Below, one piece after another: positions 55,039 through 63,833 of a stretch of DNA of 64,000 bases. Numbering within the stretch: the first letter of the stretch is position 1; every line of letters starts with the position of its first letter. The DNA lies in the NCBI RefSeq assembly GCF_900100355.1, contig NZ_FNFH01000003.1, positions 496,001 through 560,000 on the forward strand. The letters run 5' to 3'. A program made the translations under genes and the position numbers. Source of the DNA: Microbulbifer yueqingensis. GTDB lineage: Bacteria > Pseudomonadota > Gammaproteobacteria > Pseudomonadales > Cellvibrionaceae. The notes below the pieces were generated by a model. That model saw nothing but the letters and a program-made list of their open reading frames with translations. It made no database searches and had not been told where the DNA came from.

Positions 55039-55710
55039 ATGACAAGCCGGGTAGTTTTTTTCGATGTGATCGAGACCCTCTTTTCCCTGGCGCCGCTGCG
55101 CGAGCGTTTTACCGCCCTCGGCCTGCCGGAACAGGCGGCCGCGGTGTTCTTTGCGCAGTTACTGCGGGACGCCTTTGCCCTCTCCGCCGCGGGCAGCTTC
55201 CGGCCCTTCCCGGAGATCGCCCGGGCCACGCTGGAAGTGGTGCTCGCCAGCGCGGACGCCCAAACCGGCAAGGACGAGATCGACACTGTCCTGGAACAAT
55301 TCGGCAAGCTTCCCGCCCACCCGGATGTGCGCCCCGCCCTGGAGCGGGCCCGCGCGGGGGGACTGCGGTCGTTCCTGCTGACGAACGGCTCGCGGCAGAA
55401 CACCGAATCACTGGTGCAACAGGCCGGACTGGAATCCCTGGTGGAGGGAATTATCTCGATCGAGGAGTTCCGGGTCTGGAAACCCCGGCGGGAACTCTAC
55501 CGCCAGGCGGCCGGCCGGGCGGGCACGTCCCCCGCGGAGGCAACCCTGGTGGCCGCCCACGCCTGGGACACCAACGGCGCACTGGAAGCCGGCCTGCAGG
55601 CCATCTGGGTGCGGCGCCAGGATGCCATCTACCACCCGCTGATGCGCGAACCCCGGGCCTGTGTTGATGACCTGCAGGAGGCGGTCCGGGTGGCGCTGGA
55701 GGCCGGCTGA
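55039..55710 (+). CDS. HAD-superfamily hydrolase, haloacid-dehalogenase-like
   Basis: 223 residues. Motif I is FFDVIETLF, with the nucleophile Asp but no second Asp two residues on; motif II LLTNGS; motif III Lys in WKPRRELY; motif IV region VAAHAWDTNGALEAG. The absence of the general-acid Asp and the HxWD motif resemble 2-haloacid dehalogenases rather than phosphatases. The genes before and after are in unrelated operons. Confidence 0.8.
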   Translation: MTSRVVFFDVIETLFSLAPLRERFTALGLPEQAAAVFFAQLLRDAFALSAAGSFRPFPEIARATLEVVLASADAQTGKDEIDTVLEQFGKLPAHPDVRPALERARAGGLRSFLLTNGSRQNTESLVQQAGLESLVEGIISIEEFRVWKPRRELYRQAAGRAGTSPAEATLVAAHAWDTNGALEAGLQAIWVRRQDAIYHPLMREPRACVDDLQEAVRVALEAG

Positions 55711-55748
55711 GCGCGACCCACCACCTTTGCCCTGCCACCCCCACCGCA

Positions 55749-57359
55749 TCAGTAACCCGGCCTGAGGCACTCGAACCTGTCCGGCGGCTGGCTGCCCGGC
55801 TTGGCGTTCAGCAGCAGGAAGCTCATCACGTGCAGGTTCTCGAAGCGCTCCTCGTAGGGGGGAAAACTGTCCACCCCGTGGGGAAAGGCGTCCAGGTGGC
55901 AGCGGGCGCAGCTGAAGCCCTTCTGGGTGTAGGTTTCCAGCGTGGTGTTCACCAGGTTCTGCACGTTGGAGTGCTGCGGGCCGGGAATGCCCGGCCCCAG
56001 GTGCGGGTTCGGTTCGCGCAGGTTCTTGTTCTGGGTGCCGATCAGCTGGTAGTAGGACCAGACGCTGTCCCGCAGCAGGGTCTGGTACTTGTAGTTCACC
56101 ACCTGCACGTCCGGCGGAATCGGGGTCACGCGGGAGACATTCACCATTTCCCGCTCGGCCTCCGGCACCAGCATGTCGCCGGCCTTGTAGGGCGCGGGTA
56201 TCACGTTGGCCACGCCACCCTGGCCGTTGACCTCATAGCCGTTGGGGTATTTCGCCGGGCGACCGTAGTCCCCGCCGGGATTGAGCGCCGGCCGCGCGGG
56301 CCTGGGCAGCGGGTCGAACAGCTTCCGGCCCACCTTCACGTTGTCGATATGCTCGAAGGTGGACGGCAGGTGCCCGAATGGAGTTACCCGGTGGATATGG
56401 AAACCCACCAGGCCCATCAGGGTGGGCTCGCTCATCGACCCGTCCGGCAGCGGGAACTGCAATAGCCGGCGGAAGTAGCGCCCGGGAATATCCGCATCCT
56501 CACCCTCGGTCTTCAGTACCTTCCACGCCGCCTTCACCTCGGTCATGCCCTGTTGCGCCCAGGGCGGCAGGCTGTCGATATAGAACTCGTTGCCGGCGGG
56601 CACGGGCTGGAAAAACCGCCGCGCGGGATCTCCCGGGCGCTGTGCTACCGGCGGCGTGGCGTTGTTGTTGTTGGCATAGTCGATGTAGTTCTGCACCACC
56701 CGCGCCTGGGTGTCGGCATCGTAATAGCCGAACTGCTTGATGTAAGAGAAATAGGGCTGGCTCTGGGTCACTTCGACCCGCAGGTAGCGCCGGTTCTGGT
56801 CCACTACCGGGCCGGTAGGCACATTGGCGTTGGTATAGGGCTGGTTGATGCCCGGGGCGAAGGGCGTGCCGTAGGCGTAGTCGCCGGTGTAACAGGGGGG
56901 CGTCGCCACCCGCTGCAGCCCGGTGAAGTCCGGCTGCCCCCACACCACCGGCCATTGCTGCGGATGCACGAACACTGTCTCCGGGGACATGTAGGTCTCC
57001 CAGACCACCACGCGCTCGGGATCAGGCGTATTGGAGATAGGGGCGAGGCGCGCCCGCGGATCCGGCTCGCCGCGCAGGCCGCCCACGCGGTAGGGCCAGT
57101 TGAGTGCGATAAAACTCTGCCAGGCAAATTCGTAGATATCCAGCTGACTGGGCTCGCCGGGCGGCTGCTGGTCGTGGCCGGCCGGGCGGTAGCGCTGGTT
57201 CACGTCGAAGGGCATGATCCAGGGCCGGTCGTGAAGATACCCCTTGCTGTCCGCTGCCCCCGCCGTCACCCCCTGGGCCACGGCTCCCTGCACAAGCAGC
57301 GTGGTGAGCGCCGTGACTACCGTGACCAGGAAAAACTCCAGCCGCACTGCTCTGTCCAT
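55749..57359 (-). CDS. exported monoheme cytochrome-like protein
   Basis: 536 residues with a signal peptide (about 1-28, VVTALTTLLVQGAVAQG). One c-type heme motif SCARCHLD lies near residue 480; PFDVNQRYRP and WQSFIALNWP near the N-terminus and GFHIHRVTPFGHLPSTFEH in the middle are features of a poorly studied cytochrome-c-family group often near oxidoreductases. Transcribed opposite to the MoCo operon. The role, perhaps as electron acceptor, is inference. Confidence 0.68.
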   Translation of the reverse strand: MDRAVRLEFFLVTVVTALTTLLVQGAVAQGVTAGAADSKGYLHDRPWIMPFDVNQRYRPAGHDQQPPGEPSQLDIYEFAWQSFIALNWPYRVGGLRGEPDPRARLAPISNTPDPERVVVWETYMSPETVFVHPQQWPVVWGQPDFTGLQRVATPPCYTGDYAYGTPFAPGINQPYTNANVPTGPVVDQNRRYLRVEVTQSQPYFSYIKQFGYYDADTQARVVQNYIDYANNNNATPPVAQRPGDPARRFFQPVPAGNEFYIDSLPPWAQQGMTEVKAAWKVLKTEGEDADIPGRYFRRLLQFPLPDGSMSEPTLMGLVGFHIHRVTPFGHLPSTFEHIDNVKVGRKLFDPLPRPARPALNPGGDYGRPAKYPNGYEVNGQGGVANVIPAPYKAGDMLVPEAEREMVNVSRVTPIPPDVQVVNYKYQTLLRDSVWSYYQLIGTQNKNLREPNPHLGPGIPGPQHSNVQNLVNTTLETYTQKGFSCARCHLDAFPHGVDSFPPYEERFENLHVMSFLLLNAKPGSQPPDRFECLRPGY

Positions 57360-57625
57360 ACGCCGAATTCTCCCTACTGCTACTGGCGTCCTTCACATAA
57401 GCCTAGCGCTATTCCACAGCCAGCGGCTGGCGACATGCGCGTGCAATCAGTGACGGTGCAGCTTTTCAAAATGGGATCGCCGGTGCCCGCGTTGCCGAAG
57501 GGGGTGCCCTTCCATACACTGGGGCCTTTGCCGGCCCGGGCCCGGGGGAACTACCCTGCACTGCCCGGGAACCATCACCGGAACGACCGGAACCACTAGC
57601 TGGACAGACAAGGAGCACACCTGCG

Positions 57626-57970
57626 ATGGGAGGTCACGGGACCCCAGAAGCCGGGATGTCGAGAATTTCACGGGCACTCTACAGTGCCGCCCTGCCCCTG
57701 GCAGTGGCTGGCGGACACCTGGTCGCCGCCGCCTTTGGCAGGGGTGAGCTGTCCGTGGAACCTGCCTTTGTCCTGCTGACGCTGCTGGCCAGCGCGGTAA
57801 TTTTCGCAGCCAGTTACACCCTGCACGACTGGGCCCACAGGCTGGCACCCGCAGCAAGGCACGCAGCAGCGCGCACGGGCCGCATGCGTCGGCTGGCGTC
57901 ACCGGTGGTCTGGATGCCAGTGATAATCGCGGCACTCGCCCTCATCGCGCACCTTCTCAACCAGTCCTGA
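57626..57970 (+). CDS. small membrane protein
   Basis: 114 residues with AAGGAG 8-9 nt before the ATG. Three hydrophobic segments (about 15-35, 45-64, 93-111) and a basic loop. Not recognised. It precedes the DCC-flavin reductase fusion by about 90 nt. Confidence 0.55.
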   Translation: MGGHGTPEAGMSRISRALYSAALPLAVAGGHLVAAAFGRGELSVEPAFVLLTLLASAVIFAASYTLHDWAHRLAPAARHAAARTGRMRRLASPVVWMPVIIAALALIAHLLNQS

Positions 57971-58056
57971 GCCCGCCGGTCCAGGGCCCCGGGTTGATCC
58001 CGGCTACAATGGCGTGCGTAGCAACTGCGAGCAAATTCACCGAGCGCGGGGCTTCC

Positions 58057-59148
58057 TTGAACGACGAAAGATTTACCATCTTCTACGATGGCCGCTGTCC
58101 GCTGTGCATGCGGGAGATCCATCACCTGCGGCGCTGGGATACCCGGCAGAACGTAAACTTCGTGGATATTCACAGCCCGGGTTTTGCCGAGCGGTATCCG
58201 GAGATCGATCCCGTGCGGGCCATGGAGGTACTGCACGCACGGAGGCCGGGCGGCGAGGTGATCACGGGGCTGGATGTCACCGTGGAGACCTGGTCCCGCG
58301 TTGGCAAGGGACACTGGGTACGATGGCTGCGCTGGCGCCCGATCCGGCCACTGTCCGACCTGGCCTACCACTTTTTTGCCCGGCATCGCGAGCGCATCGC
58401 CGGGCTGCTCACGGGGCAGCGCCGTTGCCCTGAAGACCAGTGCGCCGGTGTGGCGCCTGACGGGGACTCTATGCAAACACCGAGCCTGGAAACACCGCGC
58501 CACTGGCACCGCACTGACCTGGACCGGCTGGAGAAAGGCTTTCGCGTCAACCTGGTAAACAGCCTGTCGGGATTCAAGAGCGCCAACCTGATCGGCACCG
58601 CCGACCCCGCCGGCCACACCAACCTGGCCATGTTCAGCTCAGTGGTGCACCTAGGCGCCAACCCACCGCTGATCGCCTTTATCAACCGCCCGGACAGCGT
58701 GGAGCGCCACACGCTGGAGAACATCCTGGTAACCGGCTGGTTTACCGTAAACCAGGTCAACAGCGATATCTGGCAACGGGCGCACCAGACTTCCGCCCGC
58801 TACCCGCGGGAAGTGTCCGAATTCGATGCCACCGGCCTGGCCACGGCGCCCTGCCCCGTCTGCCCGGCACCTTTCGTGGCCGAGAGCCGCCTGCGCTACG
58901 CCTGCCGGCTGGTGGAGCACCAGACGCTGCAGGTCAACGGCACCGTGATGGTCATCGGCGAGATCGAATACCTGGAAACTGACGGTGCGGCCGTCGCGGA
59001 AGACGGCTATATCGATATCGAGCGCCTCGGCACAGTGGCGGTGAGCGGCCTGGACAGCTACCACCGCACCCGCCGCCTGGATAGGCTGCGGTACGCCAAG
59101 CCTGACCGGCCGGTGCGCCCGCTGGGCAGCGCCGGCGACCGGGACTAA
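58057..59148 (+). CDS. DCC thiol-oxidoreductase domain fused to flavin reductase domain
   Basis: 363 residues from TTG 58057 (other starts: ATG 58009, TTG 57994). Residues 1-125 are a DUF393/DCC domain with the FYDGRCPLCMREI motif. From about 145 the protein is a flavin reductase of the FMN-binding split-barrel type: RVNLVNSLSGFKSANLIGT, TNLAMFSSVVHLGANPPLI. An in-frame ATG at 58471 is preceded by GGGGA and lies exactly where a free-standing flavin reductase would start, so two products may be made. The joining segment CPEDQCAG looks like the normal end of a DCC protein. Confidence 0.82.
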   Translation: MNDERFTIFYDGRCPLCMREIHHLRRWDTRQNVNFVDIHSPGFAERYPEIDPVRAMEVLHARRPGGEVITGLDVTVETWSRVGKGHWVRWLRWRPIRPLSDLAYHFFARHRERIAGLLTGQRRCPEDQCAGVAPDGDSMQTPSLETPRHWHRTDLDRLEKGFRVNLVNSLSGFKSANLIGTADPAGHTNLAMFSSVVHLGANPPLIAFINRPDSVERHTLENILVTGWFTVNQVNSDIWQRAHQTSARYPREVSEFDATGLATAPCPVCPAPFVAESRLRYACRLVEHQTLQVNGTVMVIGEIEYLETDGAAVAEDGYIDIERLGTVAVSGLDSYHRTRRLDRLRYAKPDRPVRPLGSAGDRD

Positions 59149-59182
59149 TATTGCGCTGACAACTCATATGCGAGGAGGCGGC

Positions 59183-59650
59183 GTGAACAGACTAAGACTC
59201 CAGACAGGCGCCTTGCTGGCCCTGTCGCTGGCGGCCGCAACCGCCGCCAGTGCCCCACCGCTCAACGATTTGGCGCCGCTCGTGGGGGAGAAGCGCGTAC
59301 TCCTGATCCGCGGCACGCCCGCCACTGCCGGATACCCGCAGCAGCTGCGCGAAGCGCGCGTCGGAGTGGCTGAGCGCGACCTGGTGTGGTTCCGACTGAC
59401 GCCGCCGGCGATCGCGTCAAACTATGCCGGATCCCTTGCACCCGGGTTCGGCGAGGCCCTGGCACAGCGCTATTTTGGTGACAAAAACACCGATGCCACA
59501 GTGATCCTGATCGGCAAGGACGGTACGGTGAAGGCGGGCTACCGGAAACTCGACCTCGAGGGACTCTTCGACCGCATCGACAGTATGCCCATGCGCCAAC
59601 AGGAGATGAGACAGGAGCGGACGCGACAGCGCCAGGCGGATGCCGACTGA
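59183..59650 (+). CDS. DUF4174 family exported protein
   Basis: 155 residues from GTG 59183, chosen because GAGGAGG (59172-59178) is just upstream and would lie inside the gene if ATG 59168 were used. Signal peptide (ALLALSLAAATAAS). Mature part has DUF4174 layout: KRVLLIRGTPA, DATVILIGKDGTVKAGYRKLDLEGLFDRID, a thioredoxin-like fold without CxxC. C-terminal tail is charged. Function unknown. Confidence 0.8.
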   Translation: MNRLRLQTGALLALSLAAATAASAPPLNDLAPLVGEKRVLLIRGTPATAGYPQQLREARVGVAERDLVWFRLTPPAIASNYAGSLAPGFGEALAQRYFGDKNTDATVILIGKDGTVKAGYRKLDLEGLFDRIDSMPMRQQEMRQERTRQRQADAD

Positions 59651-59993
59651 GCTGCCCGGCGCTCATCGGTGCGCTGTCCGCTGCCAGGGCGCTGATGTGT
59701 TTCGTGATGGGCATCCTGCTGCCTGAAACCATCAACTACATTGAGCACTACAGGCCCTGCCGCGGGCAGCTGGCAAGCGGTCGTTACGAACGGGTGACGC
59801 CGACGCACTCCTGGAACTCCAGCCACCTGATCGGGCGCCTGTCGCTGTTCGAGCGGTCGCGCCACTCCGATCATCATTTCCGCGCGAGCCGGCAGTACCC
59901 GGTGCTGGACCACCACGACAGCAGTCCGCAGATGCCACGGGCTATGCCGGCATGATGCTGCTGGCGGCCGTGCCCGTGCCTGGTTCCGAATAA
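59650..59993 (+). pseudogene. 3' remnant of alkane 1-monooxygenase
   Basis: The frame from 59650 reads ETINYIEHYRPCR, RYERVTPTHSWNSSHLIG and SRHSDHHFRASRQYPVLDH, which carry the His-box motifs of the AlkB C-terminal third (NYIEHYG, HSWNS, RHSDHH). The start is missing: sense begins at about SCPALIGALSAARAL, directly after the preceding stop. One base has been lost near 59939, after which the next frame continues GYAGMMLLAAVP and ends early. Not functional. Confidence 0.85.
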
Positions 59994-60075
59994 CGGGCCG
60001 GCGCCTGCAGCAAGACAGGCAACCGGTCACCTGACCCGATATCATGATGAAAACAAACCAAGAAAGGATGCAGCC

Positions 60076-60927
60076 ATGCCAGTCGTTCAGAGAGACAGTC
60101 TCGCCCTCCACTACGAAATCCAGGGCAGCGGGCCCGCCCTGCTACTGCTCCACAGTTTCCTGTGCTCGGGGGCCATGTGGCGCGAGCAGGTGGAGACCCT
60201 TGCGGAGAAGTACACCGTCATCACCATGGACATTCGCGGCCACGGGGAGTCTTCCGTGCCGCAACAACCATTCAATCTTTACGACCTGATGGAGGACGCG
60301 CTCGCGGTACTGGACCGCGAGGGCATCGACAGTGCCGTCTGGGCGGGCCTCTCCATCGGCGGCATGATCGCACTGCGGGCGGCAGTCAAGGCGCCGCAGC
60401 GGGTGAGCGGCCTTATCCTCATGGATACCCACGCCGGGCCGGAAAAAATGCTGAAACAGATGCGCTACCGGCTCATGGTGCTCGCGGCGCGTGTCTTCGG
60501 TATCCGGGCGCTACTGCCGCAGGTAAACAAGCTGATGTTCGGGGACTTCACCCTGGTGAATAAGCGTGACCTGGTCAATGAATGGCAGGAAGTGTTTGCC
60601 CGCGTGCCCATGCCCACCATCGCCCACGGCGTCAATGCCCTCTGCAGGCGCGACTCACTGCTTTCCCGGCTGGGACTGATAGAGAAGCCGACGCTGGTAA
60701 TCGTCGGCGATGACGACCGCTCCCTGCCGCCACACCTGTCCAGGGAAATTGCCGACGGCATCCAGGGCGCACGACTGGAGATGATCGCCAAGGCCGGGCA
60801 CCTGACGGCGCTTGAACAGCCACAGGCAGTCACAGGGACCATGCAGGACTTCCTCGCTGGGATTGCCGCCGGCGAACCAGCTGCGGGCGCTCCGCGCAGC
60901 GAGAATTCCGCCGCGCAACATTCGTAG
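60076..60927 (+). CDS. alpha/beta-fold hydrolase
   Basis: 283 residues; LLLLHSFLCSGAMWREQV supplies the oxyanion loop, GLSIGGMIALRAA (near 95) the nucleophile elbow with Ser, VGDDDR the Asp and KAGHLTAL (near 237) the His of the triad. It resembles 3-oxoadipate enol-lactonase and related esterases; substrate unknown. No signal peptide. A strong terminator follows. Confidence 0.88.
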   Translation: MPVVQRDSLALHYEIQGSGPALLLLHSFLCSGAMWREQVETLAEKYTVITMDIRGHGESSVPQQPFNLYDLMEDALAVLDREGIDSAVWAGLSIGGMIALRAAVKAPQRVSGLILMDTHAGPEKMLKQMRYRLMVLAARVFGIRALLPQVNKLMFGDFTLVNKRDLVNEWQEVFARVPMPTIAHGVNALCRRDSLLSRLGLIEKPTLVIVGDDDRSLPPHLSREIADGIQGARLEMIAKAGHLTALEQPQAVTGTMQDFLAGIAAGEPAAGAPRSENSAAQHS

Positions 60928-60949
60928 GCGCCGCCGCCGAGGCCGCGCA

Positions 60950-60975
60950 GGCCCGCCGCGGTGGCGGGCCTTTTT
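60950..60975 (+). terminator. intrinsic terminator of alpha/beta hydrolase gene
   Basis: GGCCCGCC (60950-60957) and GGCGGGCC (60963-60970) form an 8-bp stem with a 5-nt loop, followed by TTTTTA, 22 nt after the stop codon. Confidence 0.85.
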
Positions 60976-61120
60976 ATTGCCCGATTTCCCGGGCTGGAGC
61001 TACCCGCGTCTCGCGATCCGCAATAGCGTAATGGGACCAGAGTAGCCAACGGGAGCGATTCCCACTTTCCAGAGTTTCCAGACATGCATCAGGAGGCCAC
61101 ATATCAGCACCCAGGATGTT

Positions 61121-62293
61121 GTGGTTGTCGGCGCGGGCCCGGTGGGCCTGGCACTGGCGCTCAGGCTTGCCCGCAAAGGTCACCGGATCCTCGTCCTCGA
61201 GAAGGCTCCCGGTACCTCCGTACACTCGCGGGCTCCCGCGATCTGGCCGGCAACCCAGGAAATACTCGCCGGGCTCGGCGTGATAGATACCTTCCTCGAG
61301 GCCGGCATCCCGGTGCCCCACCTGCAGCTCGAGGATGTGGACCGGCAGCGCGTGCTCCTGAGCGCGCCCCTTTACGAACTGTCCGCACAAACCAGCTACC
61401 CCCAGCTACTCATCCTCCCGCAATCAAAAACGGAGCAATTGCTCCTGGCGGCGCTGCGCCAGCAACCTTCGGCGCAGGTATGCTTTTCCTGTGAAGTCAC
61501 GGGCCTGGACCTGGGGAAGTCCTCCGTCGAGGTACGCTATCGGCAAGATGGCATAGACACGTCGGTAGCTGCAGCAGTAGTGGCTGGCTGTGACGGCGCC
61601 CATAGCCTGGTGCGACGGGAGATCGGTGCTGAGCTGCAGGGAATTACCTACCGGGCAAGCGCGGCACTTGCCGATATCAGGCCAGCGGGTGCCGCCGGTT
61701 TCCATTCGCCGCGACTCACGACCCGCCCGCGACTCGCCATCGGGATCCGCATCGAGGGCGATATCTGGCGGCTCATCCTGCCGTTTGCCGGCAATGAGAA
61801 CATCAGCCTTCAGCAGAGGGTGGCCGATGCCGCGGCCAGCCTTTTTGCTGGAGCCGCCTGGGAGCCCGTCTGGCATAGCGAGTTTCGACTGCACCGGCGC
61901 GTCAGCTCCAGTTTCTGCCGGGGCCGCGTGGTGCTCGCCGGCGACGCTGCCCACCTGAACAGCCCGGTAGGTGGCCAGGGCATGAACGCAGGTATTGCCG
62001 ACACCGTCCCGCTAGCCGCGGCAATCGCGGCCGCACTCCGGCAGGACAGCGCTGCACCGCTGGAACAGTTTGGACGTAGGCGCGAGCGGGAGATCCGGCG
62101 CGGGGTCAACCGCTTTACTGATATCCTCACGCGCCTGCTGCTGGCCCGCCGCGGCCGGATGTTGCGGCCGGTAATGGTTTTCCTCAATGCCTGCATGCGT
62201 TTCCCGCCGCTGCGCCGACGCTTCCTCAACAAGCTGGCCATGCTGGACCAGGGAGCGGCCAGGCCTGGCGCCCGGAACCAGCCGACAGCTTAG
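61121..62293 (+). CDS. FAD-dependent monooxygenase (UbiH/PHBH-like)
   Basis: Flavoprotein hydroxylase of 390 residues from GTG 61121. VVVGAGPVGLALALRLARKG is the FAD-binding GxGxxG, GCDGAHSLVRR the DG motif and VLAGDAAHLNSPVGGQGMNAGI the second FAD motif. Family N-termini usually have a few residues before VVVGAG, and the frame does continue upstream as ISTQDV with AGGAGG 6 nt before an ATC at 61103, but with no ATG/GTG/TTG. Substrate is an aromatic ring or quinone precursor by family; none can be named. Confidence 0.87.
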   Translation: MVVGAGPVGLALALRLARKGHRILVLEKAPGTSVHSRAPAIWPATQEILAGLGVIDTFLEAGIPVPHLQLEDVDRQRVLLSAPLYELSAQTSYPQLLILPQSKTEQLLLAALRQQPSAQVCFSCEVTGLDLGKSSVEVRYRQDGIDTSVAAAVVAGCDGAHSLVRREIGAELQGITYRASAALADIRPAGAAGFHSPRLTTRPRLAIGIRIEGDIWRLILPFAGNENISLQQRVADAAASLFAGAAWEPVWHSEFRLHRRVSSSFCRGRVVLAGDAAHLNSPVGGQGMNAGIADTVPLAAAIAAALRQDSAAPLEQFGRRREREIRRGVNRFTDILTRLLLARRGRMLRPVMVFLNACMRFPPLRRRFLNKLAMLDQGAARPGARNQPTA

Positions 62294-62426
62294 CTGTCGC
62301 ATGCCACAGTACCACCGCGCATAATTTCCTGCAGGATTTGCCTGCTGGATTAGACTTTTGAGTCTGTATCCGCAGGCAATGGCTGACCGCCCGCGAACAC
62401 ACCAGACACGATCCATCGGAGGTCCA

Positions 62427-63803
62427 ATGTTTGTCGATTCCATCAAGTCACCTGGCCTGGCGCAAATCTCTTACCTCATCGGCGATGGCAACGAGGCCGC
62501 CGTAATCGACCCGCGCCGCGATTGTGAAGTCTACGCGCAAATGGCGCGCGAGAAGGGCTGCCGAATTACCCATATCTTCGAAACCCACCGCAACGAGGAC
62601 CTGATTTCCGGCGGTCCCATCCTCTCAGACATCACCGGCGCGCCCGTGCACCACGGCCCCAATGCTGCCGATGAGGTTGACTACGCCGACACCATTCATG
62701 AGGGGGACTCCTTTACTTTCGGCTCCATGCGGCTTGTGGTCCTGGAAACACCGGGGCATACCGACGACAGCCTGTCGTTTGCAATTTACGACGACAGCTT
62801 TGGCGAGGATGCCGTCGGGGTTTTCAGTGGGGATGCGTTGTTTGTCGGCGATGTGGGACGCACGGATTTCTACCCCGACCGCGCCGAGGAGGTCGCTGGT
62901 AACCTGTTCGACAGCCTGAAGAAGATCACCGGCCTGGGTGACCAGGCGATCCTCTACCCTGCGCACGGGGCCGGCTCGGTCTGCGGTGACAACATGGCCG
63001 ACCGGGATTTCTCGACCATCGGTTACGAGCGCAAGAACAACCCGATGTTGAGGATCGACAAAAAGGACGAGTTCGTTAAGAAGAAAGTGAACGAGCACCA
63101 TTACCAGCCGCCGTATTTCCGCGTTATGGAACGCCTGAACCTCGAGGGTGCCGCACCCGTGCGGTCTGTGCTCACCCCGCCGGTGCTCGACATGCAGGCG
63201 TTCGAGGAAGTTTCCGGCAAGGCGGTGCTGGTGGACGTGCGCGGTATCTCACCGTTTCTCGGCGCCCACATCCCCGGCAGCTACGCCCTGCCGGTCGACA
63301 TGATCCCGGCCTTCGCCGGTTGGTTCCTGGACGAAAACGATGAGCTGATCCTGGTTGCAGAGAACGCCGCGCAGGCCGAAGAGGCGGCGCGTAACCTCGC
63401 GCGCATCGGCTACGACTACATAATCGGCTACCTGGATGCCTCAATGCCCGGCTGGGCGGCCGGCGCCCGGCCGTTCGAGCGTGTGCAGGTCATCGATGTG
63501 CACGATGTGGAAAAGCGGGTCAAGGAAGGACAGGAGAACTGGGTCCTGCTGGATGTGCGTGACAAGGGCGAGGTGGAACAGGGCATTATCAAGGGCGCCG
63601 AGATGGCCTATGTCGGCAAGCTCAAGGAGGAAATGGACAAGCTGCCGCAGGACCGCCATTACACGGTCATGTGTGCCAGCGGCGCCCGAGCCACCATCGC
63701 CGCCTCGGTGATGTTGCGCGCGGGCTTCCAGAAAGTCGATGTATTCCTGGGCTCCATGGGCGCCTGGCGGTCAGCCGGGCACGACGTGGTCGAGCCCTCC
63801 TGA
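62427..63803 (+). CDS. MBL-fold protein with two rhodanese domains
   Basis: 458 residues from ATG 62427, with CGGAGG 4-5 nt upstream. N-terminal beta-lactamase-like domain (1-240): GHTDDSLSF, FSGDALFVGDVGR and YPAHGAGSVCG keep some metal ligands, but motif 1 is ETHRNEDLISG instead of THxHxDH, so two of the usual ligands are absent. Two rhodanese domains follow (about 255-350 and 370-458); only the second has the catalytic Cys (VMCASGARA). Probably handles persulfide or other sulfane sulfur in the cytosol. Confidence 0.87.
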   Translation: MFVDSIKSPGLAQISYLIGDGNEAAVIDPRRDCEVYAQMAREKGCRITHIFETHRNEDLISGGPILSDITGAPVHHGPNAADEVDYADTIHEGDSFTFGSMRLVVLETPGHTDDSLSFAIYDDSFGEDAVGVFSGDALFVGDVGRTDFYPDRAEEVAGNLFDSLKKITGLGDQAILYPAHGAGSVCGDNMADRDFSTIGYERKNNPMLRIDKKDEFVKKKVNEHHYQPPYFRVMERLNLEGAAPVRSVLTPPVLDMQAFEEVSGKAVLVDVRGISPFLGAHIPGSYALPVDMIPAFAGWFLDENDELILVAENAAQAEEAARNLARIGYDYIIGYLDASMPGWAAGARPFERVQVIDVHDVEKRVKEGQENWVLLDVRDKGEVEQGIIKGAEMAYVGKLKEEMDKLPQDRHYTVMCASGARATIAASVMLRAGFQKVDVFLGSMGAWRSAGHDVVEPS

Positions 63804-63833
63804 CGACCCGCCTTGCGGCCGTGGCGGGCCGGT

